From positions 558,001-622,000 of the forward strand of contig NZ_JAMZMJ010000001.1 in the NCBI RefSeq assembly GCF_024714495.1: a DNA stretch of 64,000 bases. Direction: 5' to 3'. Within the stretch, counting starts at the first letter, position 1. Each line of letters starts with the position of its first letter. Below the pieces are notes generated by a model. The model saw only the letters and a program-made list of their open reading frames with translations. It did not search any database and was not told the DNA's origin. This DNA comes from Marinoscillum pacificum. Lineage in GTDB: Bacteria; Bacteroidota; Bacteroidia; Cytophagales; Cyclobacteriaceae. Positions 9,555-18,734 of this stretch are shown one piece after another. The translations under genes and the position numbers were made by a program.

Positions 9555-10534
9555 TGTTTCATTATTTTCTTCAAGTCTCCTTCTGAGACTGTCAACATTC
9601 CATTGTCAATCAACCTTGGAGTCAGTGTTTTCCACTTTGGATCCAGGGCAAATATTTTCTTAAACATAGGAAGTGCTTCATTCAATTTATTGGTATTTGC
9701 CAAATTGATAGCATGCCAATATTGCATCTCAAGATTGTTTGGAAACATGGTCTCAGCACGTTTGTAAAGTTCTGTTGCTTTTTCAAAGTCTCCTTCTTCC
9801 ACAGCCACATCTCCATCATTCATGTAGGTATATGCCTGATGTACCTCCCACAACCTTCTAATTTCTTTCAAAGGTTCTGCGTGATCATCAACTCTTAAAT
9901 CCACTTTTCGATCTATCCATGACTTACCAGTGGGCTCTCCTGAAACTACCAGTACCGCTGCAGATTGCTTCCCACGAATGTCGCCACCTTCTTTTTGAGC
10001 AGCCTCCAAAGCTAAAATCAAACGCTCAGCTAGTGGCAACCCTGCTGAGTTTTCAAAAACCTTGGCCATGGCTCCCCAAACAGTGGCATTCTCCATTAGG
10101 TTAGCCTGAACCGCATAATAGTCGCCTACCACATGGCCAGCTTCTTTAATATTCTTCTTTCCAGTGTGTGCTGCTGTTTTTCCAGAGGCATCGATAACAC
10201 CAACCTGACGATATTCACGTCCTTCATCACTGTCGAGCAAAGCCTTAAGTGTTGCCTCCGCACCTAAACCAGTTTTCATGAGTGTTAAACCCTGCGGCCC
10301 AAAAGCTGGATTAGAAAATGACTGAGTAGCTACAGCACCAACGCCCGCTTCAGCCCATGCCACAACTGTACCAACAGAAAACCAATGTGACTGCACTGCC
10401 ACACCAATTTCTCCTGTAGCTGTATCCATCGCCACAATCGAATAGGTATGAGTTAATGGATTTTCACGATTGTACTGTGCCATTGCAGACACAGACATGA
10501 TTCCAAAAATCAGTGCAAGTCTTAGTTTTTTCAT
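9551..10534 (-). CDS. secreted DUF1028 protein with C-terminal TPR
   Basis: A 327-residue protein with a signal peptide (MKKLRLALIFGIMSVSAMAQ). Residues about 28-230 form a DUF1028 domain, with HTYSIVAMDTATGEIGVAVQ followed by GAVATQSFSNPAFG. This is the Ntn-hydrolase-like fold, in which a threonine or serine after processing could be catalytic. Residues about 235-320 form two TPR-like helix pairs (DGDVAVEEGDFEKATELYKR and a second copy). DUF1028 proteins are of unknown function; some are fused to peptidoglycan-binding or TPR domains. The 4-base overlaps at both ends show translational coupling inside the parE-parC operon. Confidence 0.8.
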   Translation of the reverse strand: MKKLRLALIFGIMSVSAMAQYNRENPLTHTYSIVAMDTATGEIGVAVQSHWFSVGTVVAWAEAGVGAVATQSFSNPAFGPQGLTLMKTGLGAEATLKALLDSDEGREYRQVGVIDASGKTAAHTGKKNIKEAGHVVGDYYAVQANLMENATVWGAMAKVFENSAGLPLAERLILALEAAQKEGGDIRGKQSAAVLVVSGEPTGKSWIDRKVDLRVDDHAEPLKEIRRLWEVHQAYTYMNDGDVAVEEGDFEKATELYKRAETMFPNNLEMQYWHAINLANTNKLNEALPMFKKIFALDPKWKTLTPRLIDNGMLTVSEGDLKKIMKQ

Positions 10535-11757
10535 TCTTGTTCCATTTTAAGTAATTGACTAGCTAATTCTTCCAGGTAAGGTAAAACACCAGTACCATGA
10601 GTCCCTCCCTCTATCGTAGTAAACGTCACAACTTCAGTAGACGCTCCATTTGCAATAAACTGGTTGTATACGTCTACTGAATTCTGATAAGGAACTGTAA
10701 TATCTGCATCTCCATGATACATGAATAATGGAATTTCCGGTACAAAGTCAATTGGGCTGTTATCAACGAAAGCTTCACGTATGTACGCATACTCGTCTTT
10801 TGAATCAATATTCTCCAACAAATCATTATTCACCAGGTCAGCAACTACATCTGTCAATTGTGCGTTGATCTGAGATCCTGTCATTGAACCATCAAAGTAG
10901 TCTGGGATATCACTAGCATATGGCTCATTGAAGAAATCCGCTAAATCACCCATATCAAGACTTTCCACATAGGCCTGAGCTACAAAGGCCATAAAGAATG
11001 GCTGGTGATACGTTTCCTGTGCAAAGAAATATTCCTGAAATGCCTTGATATCATATCCGCCAGAAGCAGCAAAAGAAGCTTTCATGTCATAATAAGGAAC
11101 ATCGTTTTCTTCGTAATATTTATGACTTGCCATCGTAGCATAGCCTCCTTGAGAATAGCCAGCTAAATACAACTCGTTATCAATTTCCACTTCTTCCATA
11201 CTCGCCACTTCTCGAGAAGCATAAATAGCATTCACTACAGCTGTGGCAGTTAGATCTTCCAGATAATAAGGGTGCATGATATCAACAGAAGAACCAAATC
11301 CTATAAAGTCTGGAGCAATAGCTACTAAACCAGTTGATGCTAATGCAGAAAGTAAAATATTTTGACCATCACCAAGAGCCAAATTGGACGGAGCCTCAGC
11401 GTCTGAACCAATGGTACCATGCTGGAAACTAACTGTAGAAACAACCTCATCATCAACAGAAGGCATATACACTACTCCAGAAGCAATTATTGAATCACCC
11501 TTATAAATGGTCTTATACGTGATATGATAGATGGTCACATCATACTGAATCGCATCTAAATCAATATCAATTCCTGCCTGATTCATAAAGCCACGTAGAT
11601 CTCCACTTCTCCAGGTGATTTGAGCATCTGCAGACACCAAAGTACTCGGTGTAGCAACAGCACTATCTACTTCAGGATCATCTGAAGTATTACAACTTGA
11701 TAAGACAATAGTCACTAGCACAATCAATGCCAGCAACTTGTTCGAGTAATGTTTCAT
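10531..11757 (-). CDS. alpha/beta-hydrolase lipoprotein (secreted lipase-like)
   Basis: A 408-residue exported lipoprotein; the lipobox VLSSC places Cys22 as the lipidated residue. The serine nucleophile lies in LYLAGYSQGGYA (G-x-S-x-G), the acid in FMYHGDADITVPYQ and the histidine in GGTHGTG, which together give a complete catalytic triad. The layout resembles bacterial secretory lipases (LIP family) that act on esters outside the cell. An N-terminal strand region (about residues 40-130) precedes the core. The gene starts 13 bases after the parE stop and overlaps the DUF1028 start by four bases, an odd position for a lipase but clearly in the same transcription unit. Confidence 0.82.
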   Translation of the reverse strand: MKHYSNKLLALIVLVTIVLSSCNTSDDPEVDSAVATPSTLVSADAQITWRSGDLRGFMNQAGIDIDLDAIQYDVTIYHITYKTIYKGDSIIASGVVYMPSVDDEVVSTVSFQHGTIGSDAEAPSNLALGDGQNILLSALASTGLVAIAPDFIGFGSSVDIMHPYYLEDLTATAVVNAIYASREVASMEEVEIDNELYLAGYSQGGYATMASHKYYEENDVPYYDMKASFAASGGYDIKAFQEYFFAQETYHQPFFMAFVAQAYVESLDMGDLADFFNEPYASDIPDYFDGSMTGSQINAQLTDVVADLVNNDLLENIDSKDEYAYIREAFVDNSPIDFVPEIPLFMYHGDADITVPYQNSVDVYNQFIANGASTEVVTFTTIEGGTHGTGVLPYLEELASQLLKMEQE

Positions 11758-11770
11758 AGGGGTTATGGGT

Positions 11771-13651
11771 TTATGCTTCTTCTAGAGCAGCCTTCTCACC
11801 TTCCTTCACCAAGTCCTTCTCTACTCTCAGTTTATCAATAATAAACTCTTGCCTTTCCGGTGTGTTTTTCCCCATGTAGAATCTCAGCAGATCTTTGATC
11901 TTGGTTTCAGGTTGAAGAATAACTGGCTCTAATTTGATATCTTCTCCAATGAAACCACCAAACTCATCTGGAGAAATCTCGCCTAAACCTTTAAATCGGG
12001 TAATCTCGGGTTTAGCTCCCAGCTTATTGATAGCGTTAACACGCTCTTCATCGGAGTAACAGTAAATCGTTTCCTTCTTATTTCGTACACGGAAAAGTGG
12101 CGTTTCCAGTATGTAAACGTGATTATTTCTTACCAACTCAGGGAAGAACTGTAAGAAATAAGTCAACATCAACAATCGAATGTGCATTCCATCCACGTCG
12201 GCATCAGTTGCGATGACAATCTTACTGTAACGCAATCCTTCTAATCCGTCTTCAATATTTAATGCATGCTGCAATAAGTTGAATTCTTCGTTTTCGTACA
12301 CCACTTTTTTAGTCTGTCCAAAACAGTTAAATGGCTTACCTCTCAAACTAAATACTGCTTGAGTTTGTACATCACGAGATTTAGTAATCGAACCGCTGGC
12401 ACTATCACCCTCTGTGATGAAGATCATGGTACGCTCCTTCACTTCATCATCACCTTTCTTATCATCAAGGTGAATGCGACAGTCTCTAAGTTTCTTATTG
12501 TGAAGATTGGCCTTCTTAGCACGATCATTAGCTAATTTCTTAATACCAGCCATTTCCTTACGCTCTCTTTCGGACTGCATGATTCGCTTCAAAAGCGCAT
12601 CGGCAATATCACTATTTCTATGTAAGAAGTTATCTAATTCAGTTTTAAGGAAGTCATTGACAAAAGTCCTCATAGTAGGTCCATCTGGCCCAACATTTTG
12701 AGATCCCAGTTTCGTCTTGGTCTGACTCTCGAACACAGGTTCCTGCACTCGTACCGCAATCGCACCAACGATTGATGCTCTCACATCAGACGCATCAAAG
12801 TTCTTACCATAGAACTCTCTTACGGTTTTTACAACTGCCTCTCTCAAAGCAGCCAAATGAGTACCTCCTTGAGTGGTATGCTGGCCATTGACGAAAGAAT
12901 AGTATTCTTCACCGTATTGGTTGGCGTGAGTCAAAGCAACTTCTATGTCAGTCCCTTTCAAGTGAATGATTGGATATCTTAAAGCTTCTTCATCCGTTTT
13001 CCGCTTCAGCAAATCCAGTAAGCCGTTCTCAGAATGGTACTTATTACCGTTGAAATTGATAGTCAGTCCAGCATTTAAGAAGGCATAATTCCACAACAAG
13101 TTGTCCAGGTATTCTGGAATGAAGTGATAATTCTTGAATATCGATTCATCTGGCTCAAAAGAGATGGCTGTACCATTTCGTTCCGATGTTTTTTCAATTT
13201 TGGCATCGTTGGTAATCACACCTCTTTCGAATTCGGCAAGCTTGGTTTCTCCTTCCCGGAAAGACTGCACTCGGAAATAAGTACTCAGAGCGTTAACAGC
13301 TTTCGTACCGACACCATTCAGTCCAACGGATTTTTGGAACGCTCCTGAGTCGTATTTACCTCCTGTGTTGATCTTACTTACACAATCCACCACTTTTCCA
13401 AGAGGAATACCACGACCAAAATCTCGCACTTCCACTCGATGGTCAGAGACTTTCACATGAATGGTTTTACCATGTCCCATCATGTGCTCATCTATACTGT
13501 TATCTATTACCTCTTTTACGAGTACGTAGATACCATCATCATGTGCGGAACCGTCTCCTAATTTACCAATATACATACCTGGACGGAGCCTGATATGCTC
13601 TTTCCAGTCCAATGATTTAATACTATCCTCGGTATATTGTACATCTGCCAT
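11771..13651 (-). CDS. parE: DNA topoisomerase IV subunit B (ParE-type)
   Basis: The ATPase subunit partner of ParC. The GHKL ATP-binding site is visible as [11 protein letters not shown] (Glu47, Asn51 and Asp54), then [13 protein letters not shown] and [19 protein letters not shown]. The TOPRIM domain has [12 protein letters not shown] and [12 protein letters not shown], with the catalytic Glu and the DxD pair. At 626 residues it is typical of short ParE proteins. It is the first gene of a six-gene minus-strand operon ending with the sanA-like gene. The leader upstream (13652-13800) is AT-rich and probably holds the promoter. Confidence 0.92.
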   Translation of the reverse strand: MADVQYTEDSIKSLDWKEHIRLRPGMYIGKLGDGSAHDDGIYVLVKEVIDNSIDEHMMGHGKTIHVKVSDHRVEVRDFGRGIPLGKVVDCVSKINTGGKYDSGAFQKSVGLNGVGTKAVNALSTYFRVQSFREGETKLAEFERGVITNDAKIEKTSERNGTAISFEPDESIFKNYHFIPEYLDNLLWNYAFLNAGLTINFNGNKYHSENGLLDLLKRKTDEEALRYPIIHLKGTDIEVALTHANQYGEEYYSFVNGQHTTQGGTHLAALREAVVKTVREFYGKNFDASDVRASIVGAIAVRVQEPVFESQTKTKLGSQNVGPDGPTMRTFVNDFLKTELDNFLHRNSDIADALLKRIMQSERERKEMAGIKKLANDRAKKANLHNKKLRDCRIHLDDKKGDDEVKERTMIFITEGDSASGSITKSRDVQTQAVFSLRGKPFNCFGQTKKVVYENEEFNLLQHALNIEDGLEGLRYSKIVIATDADVDGMHIRLLMLTYFLQFFPELVRNNHVYILETPLFRVRNKKETIYCYSDEERVNAINKLGAKPEITRFKGLGEISPDEFGGFIGEDIKLEPVILQPETKIKDLLRFYMGKNTPERQEFIIDKLRVEKDLVKEGEKAALEEA

Positions 13652-13802
13652 ACGCTACTAACGAATCAATAAATTGGTTGATTTGAATGAACTCAAATCG
13701 AAATTTAGACAAAAAAACACACTAAAAAAGGAAGACAAAAACGCACTTCCTTGAGCCTATTGTTGAATTAATAAGCCTTAATTAATTGCAAGTCAACTAG
13801 TT

Positions 13803-14225
13803 TTATGACTTCATTTTGGCTAGATAAATCAATCCCACTACCCAAATAAAAATTAAAAAAGGTCCGAGATAATTTAAGTAAGCGAATCCTGAGGGGTCCA
13901 GGTGTGCGGTATTGTTGATGACACCAATGAACCCAACAATCAAAGTCAGGTAAATATTCACAACGAATGAAAGTCCCCTCACCCATGCTTTTACCTCGAG
14001 TTTGGAGATGTGTGATTCATACAACTTTTGGAACCCAAGGAAGAATAAGTTCACCACGACAAAGACGCCAATTCCAAAATAGAAAAAGTCCTCTTTTCTT
14101 AACTGTAAATCAGAATTATCAAGCGTCAGGTTTACCATGACCGGAAGGTAGGCATACACCAACAACAAAATACCGAGAAACAATAGAATAGAAAGAAACT
14201 TAAGGAAGTTGACAACTTTTAGCAT
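13803..14225 (-). CDS. four-helix membrane protein, unknown
   Basis: A 140-residue protein with four hydrophobic segments (about residues 10-30, 47-66, 85-103 and 115-133). The loops are short and mostly polar, including SHISKLEVKAWVRG between helices 2 and 3. I do not recognise a family. It sits alone between the parE operon and the ECF sigma gene on the opposite strand. A shorter frame nested at 13768-13986 was not preferred because it lacks this regular helix pattern. Confidence 0.6.
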   Translation of the reverse strand: MLKVVNFLKFLSILLFLGILLLVYAYLPVMVNLTLDNSDLQLRKEDFFYFGIGVFVVVNLFFLGFQKLYESHISKLEVKAWVRGLSFVVNIYLTLIVGFIGVINNTAHLDPSGFAYLNYLGPFLIFIWVVGLIYLAKMKS

Positions 14226-14492
14226 AAACTATTTTGGGAGCTGTATTTAGATTTTACCTGCTTTATAGCCGTCGCAAAAGTAGCCGATGAAGGGATAAAT
14301 ACCTTTTCATTTAGATAGAAAAAATAAAAGTAATTGGTGATCGGTTTTCTGTGATGATTAAATGATCTTAGAAATCAGATTGAGCATGGAGTATTGAAAA
14401 TTGGTCACTTCAATAAAAAATTCAAACTCATGTAATTTCGCCTACCCTATTTACTACTAACGCTAGCAAAAGCACGATTCAACACGATTAAC

Positions 14493-14975
14493 TTGACTGA
14501 AAAAGAGTTCATAGAGAAGATCCAACAGCATTCTGGAATCATCCACAAGATCCTCTTCCTGTATGTAGACGACCCTGAGGATAGCCGTGACTTAAAGCAA
14601 GAGATTCAACTTCAAGCCTGGAAAGCTAAAGATCGGTTCAGAGGAGACAGCCAGTTCAGCACGTGGCTTTATAGGGTGGCGTTAAACACCGTTTTAACCT
14701 TCAAGCGAAAGAAGCAGATTCCGACAAGCGAGATTTTGGAAACAGATTTTGCAAAAGAACATCCGAAAGAAAACAGCGAACAAACAGACATTTTACTAAG
14801 AGCCATTAAGAGTCTGAATGATATTGACAAAACGATCATTACGCTACACCTGGAGGACTATGATAATCCTGAAATAGCGGAGATTACTGGACTCTCCAAA
14901 AACAATGTCGGTGTGAAACTACACCGTATTAAAGATCAATTGAAAAAGAAAATAAACGATAGACCCAATGGATGA
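14493..14975 (+). CDS. ECF-type RNA polymerase sigma factor
   Basis: A 160-residue sigma-70 family protein of the extracytoplasmic type. Region 2 reads from IIHKILFLYVDDPEDSRDLK to DSQFSTWLYRVALNT (about residues 15-70). Region 4 is DKTIITLHLEDYDNPEIAEI followed by GLSKNNVGVKLHRIK (about 110-150), the helix-turn-helix that reads the -35 element. No ATG is available in frame near the expected N-terminus; the start is a TTG at 14493, and that length fits the family. The stop overlaps the following membrane protein gene by eight bases, the usual arrangement for an ECF factor with its regulator. Confidence 0.88.
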   Translation: MTEKEFIEKIQQHSGIIHKILFLYVDDPEDSRDLKQEIQLQAWKAKDRFRGDSQFSTWLYRVALNTVLTFKRKKQIPTSEILETDFAKEHPKENSEQTDILLRAIKSLNDIDKTIITLHLEDYDNPEIAEITGLSKNNVGVKLHRIKDQLKKKINDRPNG

Positions 14976-15585
14976 ATTAAAACAAGCATGGGGTTCACTG
15001 AAAAGTAAAACCGAGGGTTTTACCAACCTCACTGAGGCAGAAATTAAGAACACAGTCAATGATTCCACCTCTTATGGCATCATCGAGAAACTGCGTAAGA
15101 ATGTGAAGTACAAGCTGATGTGGGCGATTTTCTTTACAGTAGTTTTCGCGATCATTATCCCATTTGCCTTTCCTCTGGCTTCACAGATCTTGATCTCTAT
15201 TATGTTGATGGCTTATGCGATAGGTTCTATCCTGCTCTATCAAGAACTTCAGATTTTGAAGAAGGGCGTCAAAATGGATAGCAACTTATTAACTGGTTTA
15301 ATTGCCTACAGGGACCGAATCAAGCGAGTGATCAAATCTGAAGAGGTTGTTGGACTAACTATGTATCCCATTTCTACGTCTGGAGGATTCTTTTTAGGCA
15401 TGCAGCTTTTCAATAGAGAAGCTGCGATTATGGACAAAAGCTGGCACTGGGGGGTGTTAATTAGTACCGTATTGCTATTCACCGTTCTTGGGCACTTCGC
15501 TGCTCGTAAGATGAATGAAAAGGCATTCGGTAAATACCTGGCTCAGTTAGAGGATAATATTGAGTTGTTAAGATCGGAAACTTAG
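14968..15585 (+). CDS. membrane protein coupled to ECF sigma, possible anti-sigma factor
   Basis: A 205-residue protein. The N-terminal about 50 residues are soluble and charged, beginning MDELKQAWGSLK. Four hydrophobic segments follow (about 50-68, 72-90, 130-148 and 160-178), then a C-terminal tail. This layout, a cytoplasmic N-terminus followed by membrane helices, directly downstream of and overlapping the sigma gene, is the classic position of an anti-sigma factor in Bacteroidota. No zinc-finger (ZAS) motif is visible, so the role is inferred from context only. Confidence 0.6.
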   Translation: MDELKQAWGSLKSKTEGFTNLTEAEIKNTVNDSTSYGIIEKLRKNVKYKLMWAIFFTVVFAIIIPFAFPLASQILISIMLMAYAIGSILLYQELQILKKGVKMDSNLLTGLIAYRDRIKRVIKSEEVVGLTMYPISTSGGFFLGMQLFNREAAIMDKSWHWGVLISTVLLFTVLGHFAARKMNEKAFGKYLAQLEDNIELLRSET

Positions 15586-15598
15586 GCAAAGTAATGGT

Positions 15599-15630
15599 CT
15601 TGAAAATACTCTGCATAACGAGTATATTTG
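15599..15630 (+). promoter_or_regulatory. candidate Bacteroidota promoter, near-leaderless
   Basis: A -33-like CTTG (15599-15602) and a -7-like TATATTTG (15623-15630, matching TAnnTTTG) are 20 bases apart, as in Bacteroidota sigma-A promoters. The predicted start falls at or within a few bases of the ATG at 15635, so the mRNA would be leaderless or nearly so. Confidence 0.5.
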
Positions 15631-15634
15631 ATAC

Positions 15635-16861
15635 ATGAACATTAACCCCATTATCTTATCCATCCCCATATACTTTCTGTTAATTGGGATAGAACTGATG
15701 ATCCAGTTCTTTTCTAAAAAGCACATTTACCGACTCAATGATGCAGTAACAAACATCTCCTGTGGCATTACCCAGCAGGTCACCGGAGCATTTGTGAAAG
15801 TATTTACAATAGCAGCTTTCCTGTTTGTATCTGAAAACTGGGCAGTCTTTGACATTCCAGTCACCTGGTGGAGTATTGTCCTCCTGGCCCTCGGAGTTGA
15901 TTTGTGTTACTACTGGTCACATAGAATGTCACACGAAATCAATCTGTTTTGGGGTGGCCATGTAGTCCACCACCAGAGCGAGGATTACAACTTCTCCGTG
16001 GCGCTGAGACAAGGTTCCTTTCAGGGAATCTGGACGTTTTGGTTTTACATGCCATTGGCCTTTTTAGGGTTTGATCCAACTATGTTTTTATTGATTAGTG
16101 CATTGAATACAGTGTATCAGTTTTGGATTCATACAGAAACGATTGGCAAGCTTCCTAAGCCGATAGAATTTATCTTCAACACTCCTTCTCATCACCGGGT
16201 ACATCATGGTAGAGACCCGAAATACATTGATAAGAACCACGCTGGCTCTCTTATTATCTGGGATCGCATGTTTGGGACATTTCAAGAGGAAGAAGAACGT
16301 CCTACTTACGGAATCACCACTCCGATCAATACTTGGAATCCTGTTTGGGCCAACCTTCAACACTATGTGGGCATGGCGGATCAACTGAGAGAAACGCCAG
16401 GCATAATGAACAAACTGAAAGTAGTGTGGTATAAACCAGGTTGGAGACCAGAAGAACTCGGTGGTTACCAGGCTCCAAAAGCAGTAGACAAAGACACTTA
16501 TACCAAATACAACAACAATCCTGCATTGAAGCTGAGCATTTACGTATTAGTACAGTTTATAGCTATTCTCGGTGTGACTAGTTTGTTTCTTTTCACAGCA
16601 GATAACATGCAGTTCAATCAGAAGCTTGCTTTCTCCGTGTTGATCATTTGGTCTGTGGCTCAATTTGGCATCTTGTTCGACAATAAAACAAGATGGGTCA
16701 ACATGGAGTATTTTCGGATTTTCATTGCAAGTGCTACCAGCAGTTATTTAATGGATGCTAATTGGATAGCAATGCTTAGCGGAGCCTTTGCAATTGTTAG
16801 TGCTATGTCCTTTTTTCTAATCCGAAGAGAAGAACCAAAGGTAGAAACAGTAAAGGCCTAA
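15635..16861 (+). CDS. sterol desaturase / fatty acid hydroxylase family membrane protein
   Basis: A 408-residue membrane di-iron enzyme. The histidine clusters are CYYWSHRMSHE (H-x3-H), HVVHHQSEDYN (H-x2-HH) and PSHHRVHHGRD, in the order and spacing of the fatty acid hydroxylase superfamily. Hydrophobic segments lie at about residues 5-25, 45-65 and 75-95 and near residues 145-165, and the C-terminal third (about 300-395) adds further helices beyond the core. Family members hydroxylate or desaturate sterols, fatty acids or carotenoids; the substrate cannot be read from sequence. The gene is monocistronic as far as seen. Confidence 0.85.
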   Translation: MNINPIILSIPIYFLLIGIELMIQFFSKKHIYRLNDAVTNISCGITQQVTGAFVKVFTIAAFLFVSENWAVFDIPVTWWSIVLLALGVDLCYYWSHRMSHEINLFWGGHVVHHQSEDYNFSVALRQGSFQGIWTFWFYMPLAFLGFDPTMFLLISALNTVYQFWIHTETIGKLPKPIEFIFNTPSHHRVHHGRDPKYIDKNHAGSLIIWDRMFGTFQEEEERPTYGITTPINTWNPVWANLQHYVGMADQLRETPGIMNKLKVVWYKPGWRPEELGGYQAPKAVDKDTYTKYNNNPALKLSIYVLVQFIAILGVTSLFLFTADNMQFNQKLAFSVLIIWSVAQFGILFDNKTRWVNMEYFRIFIASATSSYLMDANWIAMLSGAFAIVSAMSFFLIRREEPKVETVKA

Positions 16862-16959
16862 GAAATTGAACTACTAGGACCTTGATCCTTCTTTTGCAAA
16901 GAGAGGGCTTAGAAAGAGCTCTTAAGAAACAAATCTGGTTAGTTTTGTGTTCAATTCCA

Positions 16960-17322
16960 ATGAAAATGAAGAAGCTGGCTATACCTTTTTTAGCAATCCT
17001 ATTATCAAGCTGTTACTCCACACCCAACATCCCTGGTTTTGATCAGGAAGTGTGGATGGTTCCCATCACCTACTGTGATCAAAGTAAACTTGAATTAGCG
17101 AAGGTATTGATTGATAATAAAGACCAATTATTGGGTGAAGGCCAAACGCAGATCAAACAGCTATTGGGAATGCCTAGTGAGCAAGAGCTATACCGCAGAA
17201 CGGAGAAATTCTTCTACTACAACCTAACTCCTGGTGACACCTGCGATATTCAGACGATTAGAAGACTAAGTATCCGTTTTGATGCGCTTGACAGAGCGAA
17301 GGAGATAATGATCATTGAGTGA
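16960..17322 (+). CDS. small lipoprotein, unknown function
   Basis: About 120 residues. The ATG at 16960 is chosen over an upstream in-frame ATG at 16882 because it gives a proper lipoprotein signal, MKMKKLAIPFLAILLSSC, with the lipobox cysteine inside LLSSCYS. The mature part has a QIKQLLGMPSEQELYR segment, reminiscent of the SmpA/OmlA (BamE) type fold, but too weak to assign. A TAGTTTTG box (16940-16947) 12 bases upstream fits a Bacteroidota -7 element. No membrane helix follows the signal. Confidence 0.65.
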   Translation: MKMKKLAIPFLAILLSSCYSTPNIPGFDQEVWMVPITYCDQSKLELAKVLIDNKDQLLGEGQTQIKQLLGMPSEQELYRRTEKFFYYNLTPGDTCDIQTIRRLSIRFDALDRAKEIMIIE

Positions 17323-17384
17323 TTAATAACCTTTCACCTCATTAATTAATCATCTTCCTTCACTTAACGTAGTTCTTTAGTAAT

Positions 17385-17504
17385 CGTCACCTCTGCCCAG
17401 GCGGAGGTCACATCAATATAATTGAAGAAGGTAACATAATACTTTGATCTACTTAAGCCTTCACATTAACACTCCATGAGATGCCTGTCTGCACAGGCAT
17501 GACG
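17385..17504 (+). repeat. upstream A-B hairpin repeat pair
   Basis: One type A copy (17385-17413, ACCTCTGC...GCGGAGGT around a short loop) and one type B copy (17475-17504, ATGCCTGT...ACAGGCAT) lie before the GIY-YIG gene. Both form 8-bp stems with 4-base loops; the A copy includes one T-G wobble. The pair is the left flank of the same repeat family that fills 17926-18686. The rest of the gap 17323-17590 shows nothing else. Confidence 0.85.
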
Positions 17505-17590
17505 AGCTAATGAGAACCTCCATTCTCTTAACCCTTCACATGCCTATAGAAAATCGTTGAATTGCTGCAATAAAGCATTATCTTTCAACT

Positions 17591-17893
17591 ATGAGAGCCA
17601 AGGGAGGTTATGTCTACATTGTCACAAATCAGTACAGAACAACCCTATATATTGGTGTAACAAGCAACCTATATGCTCGTGCCTACCAACACAAATCAGG
17701 AGATGGCTCAGAGTTCACCAAAAAATATCAGTGTTATGATCTGGTCTATTTTGAATTTCATCCTAATATAGAATCTGCGATTATCAGAGAAAAACAACTC
17801 AAGAAATGGAAACGAGCCTGGAAAGATCGACTGATATCTGAATTTAATCCAACATGGGCAGATCTATTTGATCAGGTGTCTGAGTATCAATGA
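17591..17893 (+). CDS. small GIY-YIG nuclease-domain protein
   Basis: A 100-residue single-domain protein of the UPF0213/YhbQ-like GIY-YIG type. The GIY element is GYVYIV (residues 6-11), the YIG element is LYIGVTSNL (19-27), a conserved Arg follows at about residue 30, and the Glu-bearing helix is SAIIREKQLKKWKR. It ends with the NPTWADLF motif common in this group. The fold cuts or nicks DNA in homing endonucleases and UvrC; the stand-alone small proteins have no settled role. The start at 17591 gives the expected length; a longer frame from 17557 is out of register. The gene lies inside an array of hairpin repeats, with A-B copies on both sides. Confidence 0.85.
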   Translation: MRAKGGYVYIVTNQYRTTLYIGVTSNLYARAYQHKSGDGSEFTKKYQCYDLVYFEFHPNIESAIIREKQLKKWKRAWKDRLISEFNPTWADLFDQVSEYQ

Positions 17894-17925
17894 TTATTCA
17901 AAAGAATGATCTAATGATTAGAATT

Positions 17926-18686
17926 ATGAGATGCTTATCTCCCAGGTATTATATCAACCGTCACTTCTGCGAAGGCAGAAGTCTCATCAACAAGTCTAAT
18001 AAAACAATAGGCACCTACCCATTTTAGATTGATCAATTGCACATCATGAGATGCCTGCCTACGCAGGCATGACGCACAAACAGGATAGAACCGTCACTTC
18101 TCCACAGGCATGATGCAGCATTTAGATTGAAACGTCACCTTCGCGAATGTGGAGGTCTCATCAAAAGAATTGAAGGAGGCAAATTCTTCAATTGAGATGA
18201 GATTAACCTTAAAATTTATCATGAACTGCCTGTCTGCTCAGGCATGACACAGCAATAAAACAAAACCGTCACCTCTGCGTAGGCAGAGGTCACATTAAAA
18301 CAATCATGGATAAAATCTGCAACGATCATCTTCCGATTTAAGATTGATCAATCATACATCATGAGATGCCTGCCTACGCAGGCATGACGCGACATTTAGC
18401 TAGAACCGTCACCTCTGCGCAGGCAGAGATCACATTAAAACAATTATGGATAAAATCTGCAACGATCATCTATCGATTTAAGATTGATCAATCATACATC
18501 ATGAGATGCCTGTCTGCACAGGCATGACGCAGCAATAAGATAGAACCTTCACTTCTCCGAAAGCATGACGCAGCATTTAGATTGAAACGTCACCTTCGCG
18601 AAAGAGGAAACATCAAAAAATGAAGGAGGAAGCACAATACTTCAATCGAGATATATCATGAGATGCCTGCCTACGCAGGCATGACG
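17926..18686 (+). repeat. alternating A/B hairpin repeat array beside the GIY-YIG gene
   Basis: No gene is seen in 17894-18734; it is filled by two hairpin repeats that alternate. Type A begins CCGTCAC and has an ACCTCTGC/GCAGAGGT-type stem (copies at 17958, 18132, 18266, 18406 and 18587). Type B begins CATGAGATGCC and ends GGCATGACG (17926 degenerate, then 18045, 18220, 18360, 18500 and 18657). Two hybrid copies (18091 and 18546) join the start of A to the end of B. A unit of about 140 bp (18266-18405) is repeated almost exactly at 18406-18529, and 18091-18200 resembles 18546-18650. The two sides of many stems vary together. Confidence 0.9.
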
Positions 18687-18734
18687 TGAGAACATCAAGA
18701 GTCTTTCACCTCCAATTCTCTGTGGTATAATCGA

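Noticed and set aside
13768-13986. 72-residue minus-strand frame inside the membrane-protein gene
   Set aside because: The 140-residue frame has four regular membrane helices; the shorter one has no consistent pattern.
17385-18686. A CRISPR array
   Set aside because: The repeats are of two kinds, palindromic, unevenly spaced and with related, not unique, sequences between them, and no cas genes are present.
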